Origin: an alpha proteobacterium U9-1i
Lineage (GTDB): Bacteria; Pseudomonadota; Alphaproteobacteria; Caulobacterales; Aquidulcibacteraceae
Direction: 5' to 3'
DNA length: 64,000 nt
NCBI GenBank assembly: GCA_000974665.1
Contig: BBSY01000003.1
Coordinates: forward strand, 930,001 to 994,000
In this document: one piece after another, positions 26,220-33,508 of the stretch
Position numbering within the stretch: the first letter of the stretch is position 1
How the letters are laid out: the number at the start of each line of letters is the position of its first letter
Made by a program: the position numbers and the translations under genes
The notes under the pieces: generated by a model
Told to the model about the DNA's origin: nothing
The model's input: only the letters and a program-made list of their open reading frames with translations
Databases searched by the model: none

Positions 26220-26963
26220 CTAAGGCTTCGCGACCGTGCTGGCGGCGGTCTGACCGAAGAGCGCCTTCGCCGCTTCTTTCAGCTCAGCGGAGCCGGGCGC
26301 GGGCGGAGACCGGCGCAGCTCTGCGCCAACGGCGAAGCCGCGTTGCACTGCCGGCCGCGCCGCGATGCGGTCAAGCCAAGCCTGCAAGCGCGGGAAATCC
26401 TCGAGGGCTTGTCCGAATAATCCGGCCAGTTTGACCCATGGGTAAGTAGCGATGTCGGCGATCGAATAATCGCCGGCGAGATAGTCACGCCCGTCGAGCC
26501 GTCGATCGAGCACGCCGCAAAGACGGTTCACCTCGTTGTTGTAACGCGTGACGCTATATTCAATCTTGCTCGGATCATCGACGAGCCCCGGCGCGTAGTT
26601 CTTGAAATGGCTGGCCTGGCCAAACATCGGACCAACGCCGCTCATCTGCCAAAAAAGCCACTCATCCACCGCAACCCGCGCGCGTTCATCTTTTGGATAA
26701 AGCTTGCCGGTCTTGCGCCCAAGGTACTGAAGGATGGCGCCGGACTCGAAAACGGAAATCGGTTTGCCGTCCGGACCATCCGGATCGACGATCGCGGGCA
26801 TGCGGTTGTTCGGTGAGATGGCCAGAAACGCAGGCTTGAATTGTTCGCCTTTACCAATCGCGACCGGCTTCATCACATAGGGAAGTTCAAGCTCTTCCAA
26901 CGCGACCGAAATTTTCCAGCCGTTCGGGGTCGGCCAGAAATAAAGCTCAATCGGTTGCGTCAT
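26220..26963 (-). CDS. Glutathione S-transferase family protein (YghU/YfcG-like)
   Basis: A 247-residue GST. The N-terminal thioredoxin-like domain begins IELYFWPTPNGWKISVALEE; the TPNGWK segment matches the Thr/Asn catalytic motif of the nu-class enzymes YghU and YfcG, which act as disulfide-bond reductases. The glutathione-binding cis-Pro lies in NNRMPAIVD and the Ser in VFESGAI. The all-helical C-terminal domain contains the N-capping DYSIADIATYPWV motif. The start ATG at 26963 is unambiguous. The candidate module 1 promoter lies directly behind it. Confidence 0.93.
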   Translation of the reverse strand: MTQPIELYFWPTPNGWKISVALEELELPYVMKPVAIGKGEQFKPAFLAISPNNRMPAIVDPDGPDGKPISVFESGAILQYLGRKTGKLYPKDERARVAVDEWLFWQMSGVGPMFGQASHFKNYAPGLVDDPSKIEYSVTRYNNEVNRLCGVLDRRLDGRDYLAGDYSIADIATYPWVKLAGLFGQALEDFPRLQAWLDRIAARPAVQRGFAVGAELRRSPPAPGSAELKEAAKALFGQTAASTVAKP

Positions 26964-27066
26964 GGGGCGTCCTTGCTTTCGCCCAAGGTGGGCAATTCAC
27001 GTCGTGCAGGCAACCAGCGGCCCCTTTAGCTCTTCTGCGCTGCGTTTCAGCCTGGATAATGTTTTT

Positions 27067-27154
27067 CACAAACTGGTGAAGTTGAGCCGTTCCCCCAGTT
27101 TGTGGCGCCAAGGTTAGTCATTGCGCTTGGTTTGACAAACACTGTCACAAACTG
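27067..27154. promoter_or_regulatory. Three CACAAACTG boxes ahead of the first RcnB-like gene
   Basis: CACAAACTG occurs at 27067-27075 and 27146-27154, and its exact complement CAGTTTGTG at 27096-27104. The first two could form a hairpin; the third overlaps a TTGACA hexamer (27132-27137) at the position of a -35/-10 spacer. They sit in the 312-base gap between the GST and the RcnB-like gene, where no gene was found. A repressor or activator operator is the simplest reading. Confidence 0.5.
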
Positions 27155-27174
27155 ATGTTTCGGCGGAGGATTCA

Positions 27175-27192
27175 TTCAGCCAGAGTTCAGCG
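27175..27192 (+). promoter_or_regulatory. TTCAGC direct repeat, RcnB-like gene 1
   Basis: TTCAGC (27175-27180) and TTCAGCG (27186-27192) are spaced 11 bases start to start, about one helical turn, as in sites for OmpR-type response regulators. A matching pair precedes the second RcnB-like gene at 27994-28011, at nearly the same distance from its start codon. Confidence 0.45.
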
Positions 27193-27275
27193 ACGCCATC
27201 CCATCTTGCACGCACTGAGGGAGCAGAAGCCGCGCCAGGGAGTTGGCTCGGTGGAAGCAGGAAGGAAGGACGAAG

Positions 27276-27764
27276 ATGAAACGTATCGCTCTAGCTGCGA
27301 TCGCTGCGGCGACCTTCGCCGCCCCGCTCGCGATTTCCACGCCAGCAATGGCTGACGATCATCGTGGCCGCCATGAGCGTGGCTGGGATCGTCACGACCG
27401 CGACTATGACAACCGCGATGACCGCCGTGACGAACGACGCGCCTATCGCGAAGGCCGCCGTGACGAACGTCGTGCCGATCGTTGGGATGATCGCCGCTAC
27501 AACGGCTATCATTATCAAGGCCGCTGGCACTACGGCCCGCCGCCGCGCCACTATCGCGATGTCCGCTACGATTATCGTAGCTGGCGCCGTGGCGACCGTC
27601 TGCCGGCCTATTATCGCGATCGTTACTACGACGTAGATTATCGCGACTATCGCCACCTCCGCCCGCCGCCGCGTGGTTATCGCTACTACCGCGATGACCG
27701 TGGCGACATCATCCTCGCCGCGATCGCGACGGGCATCATCGCGAGCGTGATCCTCAACAACTAA
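27276..27764 (+). CDS. RcnB-family secreted protein, copy 1
   Basis: A 162-residue periplasmic protein. The signal peptide is cleaved after PAMA; residues ~28-80 are a low-complexity Asp/Arg/Glu-rich region (repeats of DDR, DER, RRDERR), and residues ~95-162 are the RcnB domain with WRRGDRLPAYYRDRYY, then RPPPRGYRY and a hydrophobic C-terminal helix IILAAIATGIIASVIL. In E. coli RcnB modulates nickel/cobalt export, but the Arg-rich alphaproteobacterial members are uncharacterised. The ATG at 27276 has GAAGGAAGGA five bases upstream. It is paralogous to the next gene. Confidence 0.9.
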   Translation: MKRIALAAIAAATFAAPLAISTPAMADDHRGRHERGWDRHDRDYDNRDDRRDERRAYREGRRDERRADRWDDRRYNGYHYQGRWHYGPPPRHYRDVRYDYRSWRRGDRLPAYYRDRYYDVDYRDYRHLRPPPRGYRYYRDDRGDIILAAIATGIIASVILNN

Positions 27765-27784
27765 GGATACACGCCTCGCTTAAG

Positions 27785-27825
27785 CCGCCCCGGAGGTTTC
27801 CCCCCGCCTCCGGGGCGGTGCTTTA
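27785..27825 (+). terminator. Hairpin terminator after RcnB-like gene 1
   Basis: A perfect 12-base stem, CCGCCCCGGAGG (27785-27796) with CCTCCGGGGCGG (27807-27818), loop of ten bases, followed by TGCTTTAT. It lies 20 bases after the stop codon. Confidence 0.7.
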
Positions 27826-27836
27826 TCAAGCAAACG

Positions 27837-27864
27837 AAAAGCCGCCTCCAGGCGGCTTTTTTTT
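27837..27864 (+). terminator. Rho-independent terminator
   Basis: AAAAGCCGCC (27837-27846) pairs with GGCGGCTTTT (27851-27860) around a TCCA loop and runs into eight T residues. It is the second terminator behind the first RcnB-like gene, which isolates it from copy 2. The remaining part of the 335-base gap up to 28099 holds only the regulatory repeats listed below. Confidence 0.85.
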
Positions 27865-27933
27865 CTGCGCTGACAGACATTTTTGTCCGCTTTGCCGCCC
27901 CTGCTGCTGAAAACGAAAATTGTTGCGCCGATG

Positions 27934-27958
27934 TGTGTCAGGCGGGCTCGCTGACACA
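27934..27958. promoter_or_regulatory. Inverted repeat ahead of RcnB-like gene 2
   Basis: TGTGTCAG (27934-27941) and CTGACACA (27951-27958) form a perfect eight-base inverted repeat with a nine-base spacer. This is typical of a dimeric regulator site. It differs from the CACAAACTG boxes of copy 1, so the two paralogues may respond to different signals. Confidence 0.4.
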
Positions 27959-27993
27959 GCTTGGCGCCGACGCCTTGATTTGAGGGCTTTTCG

Positions 27994-28011
27994 TTCAGCG
28001 GACCCTCAGCG
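27994..28011 (+). promoter_or_regulatory. TTCAGC/CTCAGC direct repeat, RcnB-like gene 2
   Basis: TTCAGC (27994-27999) and CTCAGCG (28005-28011) are again 11 bases apart, 95 bases ahead of the start codon, matching the pair at 27175-27192. The following leader bases (CTTCCACGCA versus CTTGCACGCA) are also alike. Confidence 0.45.
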
Positions 28012-28099
28012 CCAGCACCCTACCTTCCACGCAAGAGGAACGCAGAAACCCTCTACAAACCTCGAGAGCTTCTCGCGGTACGACTGGAAGGAACATCCC

Positions 28100-28621
28100 A
28101 TGAAACCCATCGCAATGGCCGCGCTTGCAGCAGCGACGTTCGCTGCGCCGATCGCCCTCGCCGCACCGGCCTATGCCGATCCGCCGCGCCACGAACGCGG
28201 CGACCGCGACAACGACCGCGGTGAATACCGCGGCGACCGCAACGATCGCCGTGACCGCGATTGGGACCGCCGTGACGACCGCCGTAACGAACGTGACGCC
28301 TATCGCGATGGCCGCCGTGACGAACGTCGCGCCGACCGATGGGACGATCGCCGCCACAACGGCTACATGTCGAACGGCCGCTGGTATTATGGCCGCCCGG
28401 GCGCCGATGTTCGCGACGCGCGCTACGAGTATCGCCAATGGCGCCGTGGCGACCGTCTGTCGAACTACCACCGTGGCCGCGTGCAACGCGTCGACTATCG
28501 CCGCGAACACCTGCGCGCCCCGCCGCGTGGCTACCACTACGTCCGTGACGATCGTGGCGACATCATCCTCGCCGGCATCGCCACCGGCATCATCTTGAGC
28601 GTGATCCTCGCCAACAACTAA
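28100..28621 (+). CDS. RcnB-family secreted protein, copy 2
   Basis: A 173-residue paralogue of the preceding gene. The signal peptide (cleaved after PAYA) is followed by an Asp/Arg/Asn-rich region (residues ~28-85) and the RcnB domain (~100-173) with WRRGDRLSNYHRGR, APPRGYHYV and the C-terminal hydrophobic helix IILAGIATGIILSVIL. GGAAGGAA precedes the ATG by six bases. An upstream in-frame start would add 60 residues and destroy the signal peptide. It has its own terminator and leader, so it forms a separate transcription unit. Confidence 0.9.
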   Translation: MKPIAMAALAAATFAAPIALAAPAYADPPRHERGDRDNDRGEYRGDRNDRRDRDWDRRDDRRNERDAYRDGRRDERRADRWDDRRHNGYMSNGRWYYGRPGADVRDARYEYRQWRRGDRLSNYHRGRVQRVDYRREHLRAPPRGYHYVRDDRGDIILAGIATGIILSVILANN

Positions 28622-28638
28622 GGCGAGCCGCTCACAGA

Positions 28639-28683
28639 CCGCCCCGGAGCTCCCTCCCCCCGGCTCCGGGGCGGCGCTTTGTT
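28639..28683 (+). terminator. Hairpin terminator after RcnB-like gene 2
   Basis: CCGCCCCGGAGC (28639-28650) pairs with GCTCCGGGGCGG (28663-28674), followed by CGCTTTGTTT. The stem is almost the same as that behind copy 1, so the terminator was duplicated with the gene. Confidence 0.75.
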
Positions 28684-28702
28684 TACGATCACGAAACCAA
28701 AC

Positions 28703-28734
28703 GCGCGCACCTTCGCTCTCTCGGAGGTGCGCGC
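28703..28734 (+). promoter_or_regulatory. Hairpin covering the Shine-Dalgarno of a small protein
   Basis: GCGCGCACCT (28703-28712) pairs perfectly with AGGTGCGCGC (28725-28734); the loop is 12 bases. The right arm contains most of the Shine-Dalgarno GGAGGT (28723-28728) and ends at the base before the ATG at 28735. When folded, the ribosome site would be blocked. Confidence 0.6.
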
Positions 28735-28920
28735 ATGCTTGTGTTCATTTGGATGTGTGTGATGACGCAAGCGTTCATGCCGGGCGGCCTCGCCATCGCG
28801 CAGGCACACGCGACCGCGTACGAAGCGCGCCTGCGCGCCGAGTTGGACAACCCGCCGCTCATTGGCGCCGCCAGCCACGTGGCGCGCCCATTGCGCCCGC
28901 TGAAAGCGCTCGCGGCTTAA
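28735..28920 (+). CDS. Small membrane protein, 61 residues
   Basis: A short protein with an N-terminal hydrophobic stretch (residues ~2-24, [18 protein letters not shown] at its start) and a polar, Ala/Leu-rich remainder ending in [11 protein letters not shown] strong Shine-Dalgarno, GGAGGT, lies seven bases ahead of the ATG, inside a ten-base-pair hairpin. The hydrophobic part could be a signal peptide cleaved after AIAQA or a membrane anchor. I recognise no family. Its stop overlaps the gatB stop by four bases, as do several other genuine convergent pairs here, which supports it being a real gene. Confidence 0.6.
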   Translation: MLVFIWMCVMTQAFMPGGLAIAQAHATAYEARLRAELDNPPLIGAASHVARPLRPLKALAA

Positions 28921-30401
28921 ACGCCGAGCTTCTTCTTCAGAATCTCGTTGACGACCGCCGGGTTGGCCTTGCCGCCCGTGGCCTTCATCGTCTGACCGAC
29001 CCACCAGCCGAACGCTTTCGGGTTCTTCTGCACGTCCGCGACCTTGTCGGCGTTGGCAGCCATCAGATCGTCGATGGCCTTTTCGATCGCGCCGGTGTCG
29101 GTGACCTGCTTCAGGCCTTCGCGCTCGACGATCGAGCCCGGCGCGTCGCCGGTTTCAAACATCTTGGCGAACACGTCCTTGGCGATCTTGCCGTTGATGG
29201 TGCCGTCCGTGATCAGATCAAGCAGCCCGCCCAGCGCCTCGGCCTTCACCGGCGACGCTGACAGCTCCAGCCCCGCTTTGTTCAACGCCGCCGCGAGTTC
29301 TTGCGTCACCCAATTCGCCGCGGCCTTCGCGTCGCGGCCCTTGGCGACGGTTTCAAAGTACGCAGCGGCTTCCGTGTCACCCGAGAGCACGCGCGCGTCG
29401 TAAGGCGTGAGCCCGTAATCGGCCATGAACCGCTTCTTCTTCGCGTCCGGCAATTCCGGCAGCGATTTGCGGATGTCCTCGATCCACTTTTCATCCAGCA
29501 CCAGCGGCAGCAAATCCGGATCGGGGAAGTAGCGATAATCGTGCGCGTCTTCCTTCGAGCGCATCGTACGCGTTTCGCCGGCGTTCGGATCGAATAGACG
29601 CGTTTCCTGATCGATTTTGCCACCGTCTTCGAGAATGCCGATTTGACGGCGGCTCTCGTACTCGATCGCTTGCATCATGAAGCGCGTCGAGTTGACGTTC
29701 TTGATCTCGCAACGCGTGCCCCAGTCGCGCGTCCCTGCCTTGCGCACCGAGACATTCACGTCCGCGCGCATGGAGCCTTCCTCCATGTTGCCGTCGCAGG
29801 TGCCGAGCGCGCGCACGATGGCGCGCAGCTTGTTGAAATAGGCCGCAGCCTCTTTCGCCGAGCGCATATCCGGCCGCGAGACGATTTCCATCAAAGCGAC
29901 GCCGGAGCGGTTCAGATCGACAAACGTCTCCGTCGGCGACAGATCATGGATCGACTTGCCGGCGTCTTGCTCCAGATGCAGCCGCTCGATGCGGATCGTG
30001 AGTGGCTCCTCGCCGTCCGGCTCCACTTCGATCTCGCCTTCGCCGACGATCGGCATTTGGAATTGCGAGATTTGGTAGCCTTGCGGCAAGTCGGGATAGA
30101 AATAGTTCTTCCGATCGAAGCGGCTCTCGCGATGGATCTCGGCGTTGAGGCCGAGCCCCGTGCGGATCGCCTGCTCGACGCAGAATTTGTTGATCACCGG
30201 CAACATGCCCGGCATCGCCGCGTCGACGAGCGAGACATGCGCGTTCGGCTCGCCGCCATAGGCCGCGCTCGCGCCCGAAAACAGCTTCGCGTTCGACGTC
30301 ACCTGCGCGTGGACTTCGAGCCCGACAATGATCTCCCAATCGGACTTCGCCCCCGACACAAGCTGGTCAGGGCGGGCGTTGCGAATGTCTAGTTCAGCCA
30401 T
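28917..30401 (-). CDS. gatB: Asp-tRNA(Asn)/Glu-tRNA(Gln) amidotransferase subunit B
   Basis: A 494-residue subunit of the GatCAB complex that amidates mischarged Glu-tRNA(Gln) and Asp-tRNA(Asn). Conserved segments: [12 protein letters not shown] (start of the kinase-like domain), [35 protein letters not shown], and the C-terminal helical tail (YqeY-like) ending [17 protein letters not shown]. The gene is alone here; gatA and gatC lie about 15 kb away, so the complex is encoded at two loci. Upstream of its start is an 821-base gap. Confidence 0.97.
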   Translation of the reverse strand: MAELDIRNARPDQLVSGAKSDWEIIVGLEVHAQVTSNAKLFSGASAAYGGEPNAHVSLVDAAMPGMLPVINKFCVEQAIRTGLGLNAEIHRESRFDRKNYFYPDLPQGYQISQFQMPIVGEGEIEVEPDGEEPLTIRIERLHLEQDAGKSIHDLSPTETFVDLNRSGVALMEIVSRPDMRSAKEAAAYFNKLRAIVRALGTCDGNMEEGSMRADVNVSVRKAGTRDWGTRCEIKNVNSTRFMMQAIEYESRRQIGILEDGGKIDQETRLFDPNAGETRTMRSKEDAHDYRYFPDPDLLPLVLDEKWIEDIRKSLPELPDAKKKRFMADYGLTPYDARVLSGDTEAAAYFETVAKGRDAKAAANWVTQELAAALNKAGLELSASPVKAEALGGLLDLITDGTINGKIAKDVFAKMFETGDAPGSIVEREGLKQVTDTGAIEKAIDDLMAANADKVADVQKNPKAFGWWVGQTMKATGGKANPAVVNEILKKKLGV

Positions 30402-30990
30402 GGCCCCGATCTAAGGCGCTTGGCGACGGCATGCAACGGCGGCCAATCGCGCCCCGTTTGGGCATGCGTTATCCTTGTGGCCTGGCGGCGGAAAACTTGA
30501 ACTCCACGCGTGGGAGTCCGGGGCGCGCGATCCGCGCTGAGTGGTCTCTGTTAGGGTGCGCTGAACGTCTCCGTTCAACGCCGCGCGCTTCGCGCGCCCC
30601 GTTCTTCGATCGTTTTTCCCGGCTTGGGACCGAGGAGTTGTACAAGGCCGCTTGCGCGGCTCGCCTCCTGAACGATGGACCTTCCGGCTTCACGCGCCAT
30701 CGACACGTGTTACGCCTTGGGGCTTAGCTCCATGCCCTTTTTGCCGGTGCTGGATGCAGCGTTTCCGTGACGCTGGGCCTTTCGGTTTCACTCCCCGAAA
30801 GCAGAACCATCCCGACCGATCCTCACACCCTTCGAAGGTTCGGACGTCTCCGAAGGCTCCTTGTGTGAGGCGGAGCAATGATACGGGCGGCGCAAGTCGG
30901 TCGGATAGATTTCGCGGGAATGATTGTGTTTCAGCGATTTGCGCGCGGAATTTGTTGGATAGACCGCGCTTATCCAGCATGTCTCCGAGA
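30402..30990. other. Gene-free, hairpin-rich stretch of the 821-base gap
   Basis: The interval from the gatB start to the gene at 31223 holds no convincing gene; the short open frames lack ribosome sites and family features. It contains compact hairpins: TGAACG-TCTC-CGTTCA (30562-30577), GCGCGC-TTC-GCGCGC (30583-30597) and GCCGC-TTGC-GCGGC (30647-30660), plus many short runs that look unlike coding sequence. The composition is less GC-biased towards its right end. It could be a structured RNA or the remains of a mobile element. I have an unverified impression of having seen similar stretches repeated in rhizobial genomes. Confidence 0.4.
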
Positions 30991-31075
30991 ACCGCCGGCT
31001 TCCAGCCGGCATACCTGTTGGAACCTTCTCGGACGGCGCCAAGCTGAACCTGCGTACCAGCTGGAAGCCGGCGGT
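30991..31075. repeat. Inverted repeat with 16-base arms
   Basis: ACCGCCGGCTTCCAGC (30991-31006) and GCTGGAAGCCGGCGGT (31060-31075) are perfect inverted copies separated by 53 bases. It directly adjoins palindrome copy B (31091-31196), so two repeat types are stacked in one gap. Confidence 0.85.
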
Positions 31076-31090
31076 CCCCGCAGTTTTATC

Positions 31091-31196
31091 CTCAGTCATT
31101 CCGGGCGAAGCGAAGCGGAGACCCGGAACCCAGGGCCACAAGCGCGTCGTTTGCCCTGGGTTCCGGATCGCGCTTCACGCGTCCGGAATGACTGAG
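31091..31196. repeat. ~100-base palindromic intergenic repeat, copy B
   Basis: Terminal arms CTCAGTCATTCCGG (31091-31104) and CCGGAATGACTGAG (31183-31196) are a perfect 14-base inverted repeat. Inner arms ACCCGGAACCCAGGGC and GCCCTGGGTTCCGG also pair. This is the most regular of the four copies. Confidence 0.9.
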
Positions 31197-31222
31197 TGTC
31201 TGTTTTTCGCCGAGAGCGGACA

Positions 31223-31855
31223 CTACACAGGTTGCGCCGCAAGCCATTCCGAGAACTTCGTTGGCTTCCAAAGGTCGTGAGGATCGCGTTGGCGAACCTG
31301 CTCCAGAATGGCCTCGGACCTTTGCACGAAATTCTGTGGCTGACGGAGCCAAACCAGTGCGAGTGCCCGCAGCGCTGTAGCCGACACCGATGGATATGCC
31401 CATTCCGGCGAGCTTAAGGATTCGATGTTTTGCTCGATCTGGGTGCTCGTTGTCGCGGAGCAAACTCCAAATTCGGCGGCCAGCTTTTCGAGAAAAGCGC
31501 TGGGCTCGTCGCCATGGTCCAAGCCGCGATTTGACCCCTTACTTCCATCGATTCTAAACGTCAGTTGCGGAAATCGTTTCAGGCCGCGCGGAAAAAACTT
31601 CTGCGATCCGATGAGTTCGAATCGTTCAAGACAGTCCTCTACGCTTGGCAGACGACAACCAGTTTCGACGACAAAAACTCGCCGTTTCCCAGGCTCGTGC
31701 GCGCCGACACACCAAAAGCCAACTTCTGACTGATCAGTCTTGGTTACGAGAAGCGATGAGCGCGCCTCAGGCACGGCAATTTCAGTAAACTCGGTCGCGG
31801 GAAATCGATCCCGAATACACTGAACAAGGTCACGCAATGTGCTTACGGCGCGCAT
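31223..31855 (-). CDS. Hypothetical protein, likely accessory
   Basis: A 210-residue protein without signal peptide or membrane segment. It is richer in Phe, Ser, Thr and Asn codons and visibly lower in GC than the surrounding genes. Segments such as VGFWCVGAHEPGKRRVFVVE and LRALALVWLRQPQNFVQ suggest a mixed alpha/beta N-terminal half and a helical C-terminal half. I recognise no family. Together with the repeat cluster on its 3' side this looks like an acquired gene. No Shine-Dalgarno is obvious ahead of the ATG at 31855, so the start could be later. Confidence 0.65.
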   Translation of the reverse strand: MRAVSTLRDLVQCIRDRFPATEFTEIAVPEARSSLLVTKTDQSEVGFWCVGAHEPGKRRVFVVETGCRLPSVEDCLERFELIGSQKFFPRGLKRFPQLTFRIDGSKGSNRGLDHGDEPSAFLEKLAAEFGVCSATTSTQIEQNIESLSSPEWAYPSVSATALRALALVWLRQPQNFVQRSEAILEQVRQRDPHDLWKPTKFSEWLAAQPV

Positions 31856-31904
31856 GCTGGATCAATAAGGCGAAAGCCTGCTTCGGGCCAATCTCAGACT
31901 CCCC

Positions 31905-31933
31905 AAAAACAAAAACCCCCGCCGAAGCGGGGG
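31905..31933 (-). terminator. Rho-independent terminator with TTCG tetraloop
   Basis: On the minus strand, CCCCCGC (31933-31927) pairs with GCGGGGG (31922-31916) around TTCG, followed by TTTTTGTTTTT (31915-31905). It terminates the Cys/Pro-rich protein gene that ends at 31998 and separates it from the accessory gene downstream. Confidence 0.92.
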
Positions 31934-31997
31934 CTGGCCGAGGGGATTGGCCTAGGGAACGTGTTCGGTCAGCGGCCTTGCGGCCAGACCGTGAAAA

Positions 31998-32807
31998 TCA
32001 CCAAACAGTCGCGCCGACGCCGCCATCCATTGTCATGGCGCCGTTGAACGTCGTTTCGCGGCGCGCTTGGCGGGTTTCGGTGTCGCGCACGAGCGCTTGC
32101 TTATCGCCCGCACCATAGCGCCGGAGCAGCGAACGTTCGTTGCATGGACGGCGCGCGATCTGCGGCCGGCAGGCGACGCGCCCGCCTTCGTACCAAAGCG
32201 CTTCACCTTGGGCGCAGTCGGTCGAGAGGCCGTCAACGGTGTAGCGCATCCGCGTGCCGGCGACGCAGCGATAAATTTCGCCACGATAATCGGTCGGCAC
32301 GTCGCGCCCGCCAAACGTTTGCGATGCGGGGTGCGGATTGTCGCTCGTGTCCACGCAGATCGCACGGATCAGTAATGAGCGCTCCCGGGCGATGGTTTCC
32401 ATTTCGATCGCGGAGTCGGTCACCGCGAATGCCGAACTCGTGACCGCGGCAGCGGCGCCGCCGCCGTCAACGATCATGTTCTGGCGGATGATGGTGTCGC
32501 CGGTGCGGGCGTTCGCGATAGCGATGGCCGTCGCGCTCGCCTGCGCCGAAGCGCGCGCGCCTGCGTTCACCACGACAATATTCGGCGGCGGCACGTTTGG
32601 CGGCGGCACAACGATCGTCGGCGGCGTGCAGCGGTTGCAATGCTGCGGCGGGGGCGGCTGGTTGCAGCCCGAATGACATGCCGGCGGCGGCGGGCGCTGG
32701 CAGCCATTGCAATCGAAAGCGTTGGCGTCCGTCGGCAACAAGAAAAAGCCGAGCGCCGCAATCCCAAACGCAATCGCCGCCAATATGTACCGTGTTGGAA
32801 CGGCCAT
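31998..32807 (-). CDS. Cys- and Pro-rich secreted protein, function unknown
   Basis: About 269 residues from the ATG at 32807, which has GGAGAG upstream. The signal peptide (cleaved after ANA) leads into a Cys/Pro region (residues ~32-75) with CNGC, the run PPPPACHSGC, CNQPPPPQHC and NRCTPPTIVVPPP. Residues ~80-105 are an Ala-rich stretch (ASAQASATAIAIANA), and the rest contains six more Cys. The spacing of CxxC pairs suggests disulfide or metal binding at the cell surface. I do not recognise the family. A strong terminator follows. Confidence 0.72.
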   Translation of the reverse strand: MAVPTRYILAAIAFGIAALGFFLLPTDANAFDCNGCQRPPPPACHSGCNQPPPPQHCNRCTPPTIVVPPPNVPPPNIVVVNAGARASAQASATAIAIANARTGDTIIRQNMIVDGGGAAAAVTSSAFAVTDSAIEMETIARERSLLIRAICVDTSDNPHPASQTFGGRDVPTDYRGEIYRCVAGTRMRYTVDGLSTDCAQGEALWYEGGRVACRPQIARRPCNERSLLRRYGAGDKQALVRDTETRQARRETTFNGAMTMDGGVGATVW

Positions 32808-32971
32808 GGAGCGTCTCTCCTGAAACTCCCCAGCCATGGTGCAGCAACCGGGCCAAGCTTCGCCCTCAACGGGAAAACCGACCTCTGCGGCGCATTTGCC
32901 GAGGCCCAGCCCTTGCGTCTCAACGCTTCGCGCTGGGGAGCGCTCGGAAGGACGCGGCGTCAGTAACCATC

Positions 32972-33508
32972 ATGATGGGCGAAGAGACATTTCATCCCGA
33001 TACGCGCGCGCTGCTCGCGTACGGGCGCACGCTCGCCGGAACGGGCGCGCCCAACCCGCGCAAGCACGGCCGCGCCGATCAAGTGCTCGAGCGCCTGTTC
33101 GTGATTGAACGCGCGCGCGATAATCGCTGGCCCATCCGCACCTTCGGCGCCGACCTGGTTAAGGTGTTTGGGCGCGACATGAAGGACCACGACTTCGCGC
33201 GCTTCTGGCTTGAACCTGATCTTGCGCTCGTCATGGCGCTGATTGATTCCTGCGCGGCCGCGGGCGAGCCTGGCATTGCCCGTGTCACCGCCGAAACCGC
33301 GTGCGGCAAAATCCTGGGTGCGGAAATCCTAATCACGCCGCTCAAAGTGGAGCAGGCTTTAGGTGAACGTTATCTCGGCCTCTTCCAGACGCTCGGCGGC
33401 GAAGCTTTCCTGGACGCGCGCCCGATTCAGCGCCTGCGCCTCGGTTCGCTCCACCCACCGCAAGCAAAGACGCCGAAAGGCGTGCGGCTGGTGGTTTCAA
33501 ACACCTAG
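32972..33508 (+). CDS. PAS_5-like domain protein
   Basis: A 178-residue protein whose central part (RWPIRTFGADLVKVFGRDMK, then DHDFARFWLEPDLALVMALI) resembles the PAS_5 domain family of short alphaproteobacterial proteins, which are often regulators without an output domain. No transmitter or GGDEF domain follows. Two adjacent ATG codons (32972, 32975) compete as start; a GGAAGGA lies rather far upstream. The frame stays open further upstream, but the sequence there is unlike coding. The stop overlaps the convergent hydrolase gene by four bases (CTAG). Confidence 0.75.
   Translation: MMGEETFHPDTRALLAYGRTLAGTGAPNPRKHGRADQVLERLFVIERARDNRWPIRTFGADLVKVFGRDMKDHDFARFWLEPDLALVMALIDSCAAAGEPGIARVTAETACGKILGAEILITPLKVEQALGERYLGLFQTLGGEAFLDARPIQRLRLGSLHPPQAKTPKGVRLVVSNT

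Noticed and set aside
27291-27656. Hydrophobic frames opposite and offset to the RcnB-like gene
   Set aside because: They arise from the repeated Asp/Arg codons (GAC, CGC) read in another frame, which give Val/Ile/Ala-rich products. They are not membrane proteins.
30469-30693. Possible small gene in the gap upstream of gatB, minus strand
   Set aside because: It is Arg-rich, without ribosome site or domain. Its frame may look conserved only because the underlying DNA is a repeated element, so I list the DNA, not a protein.
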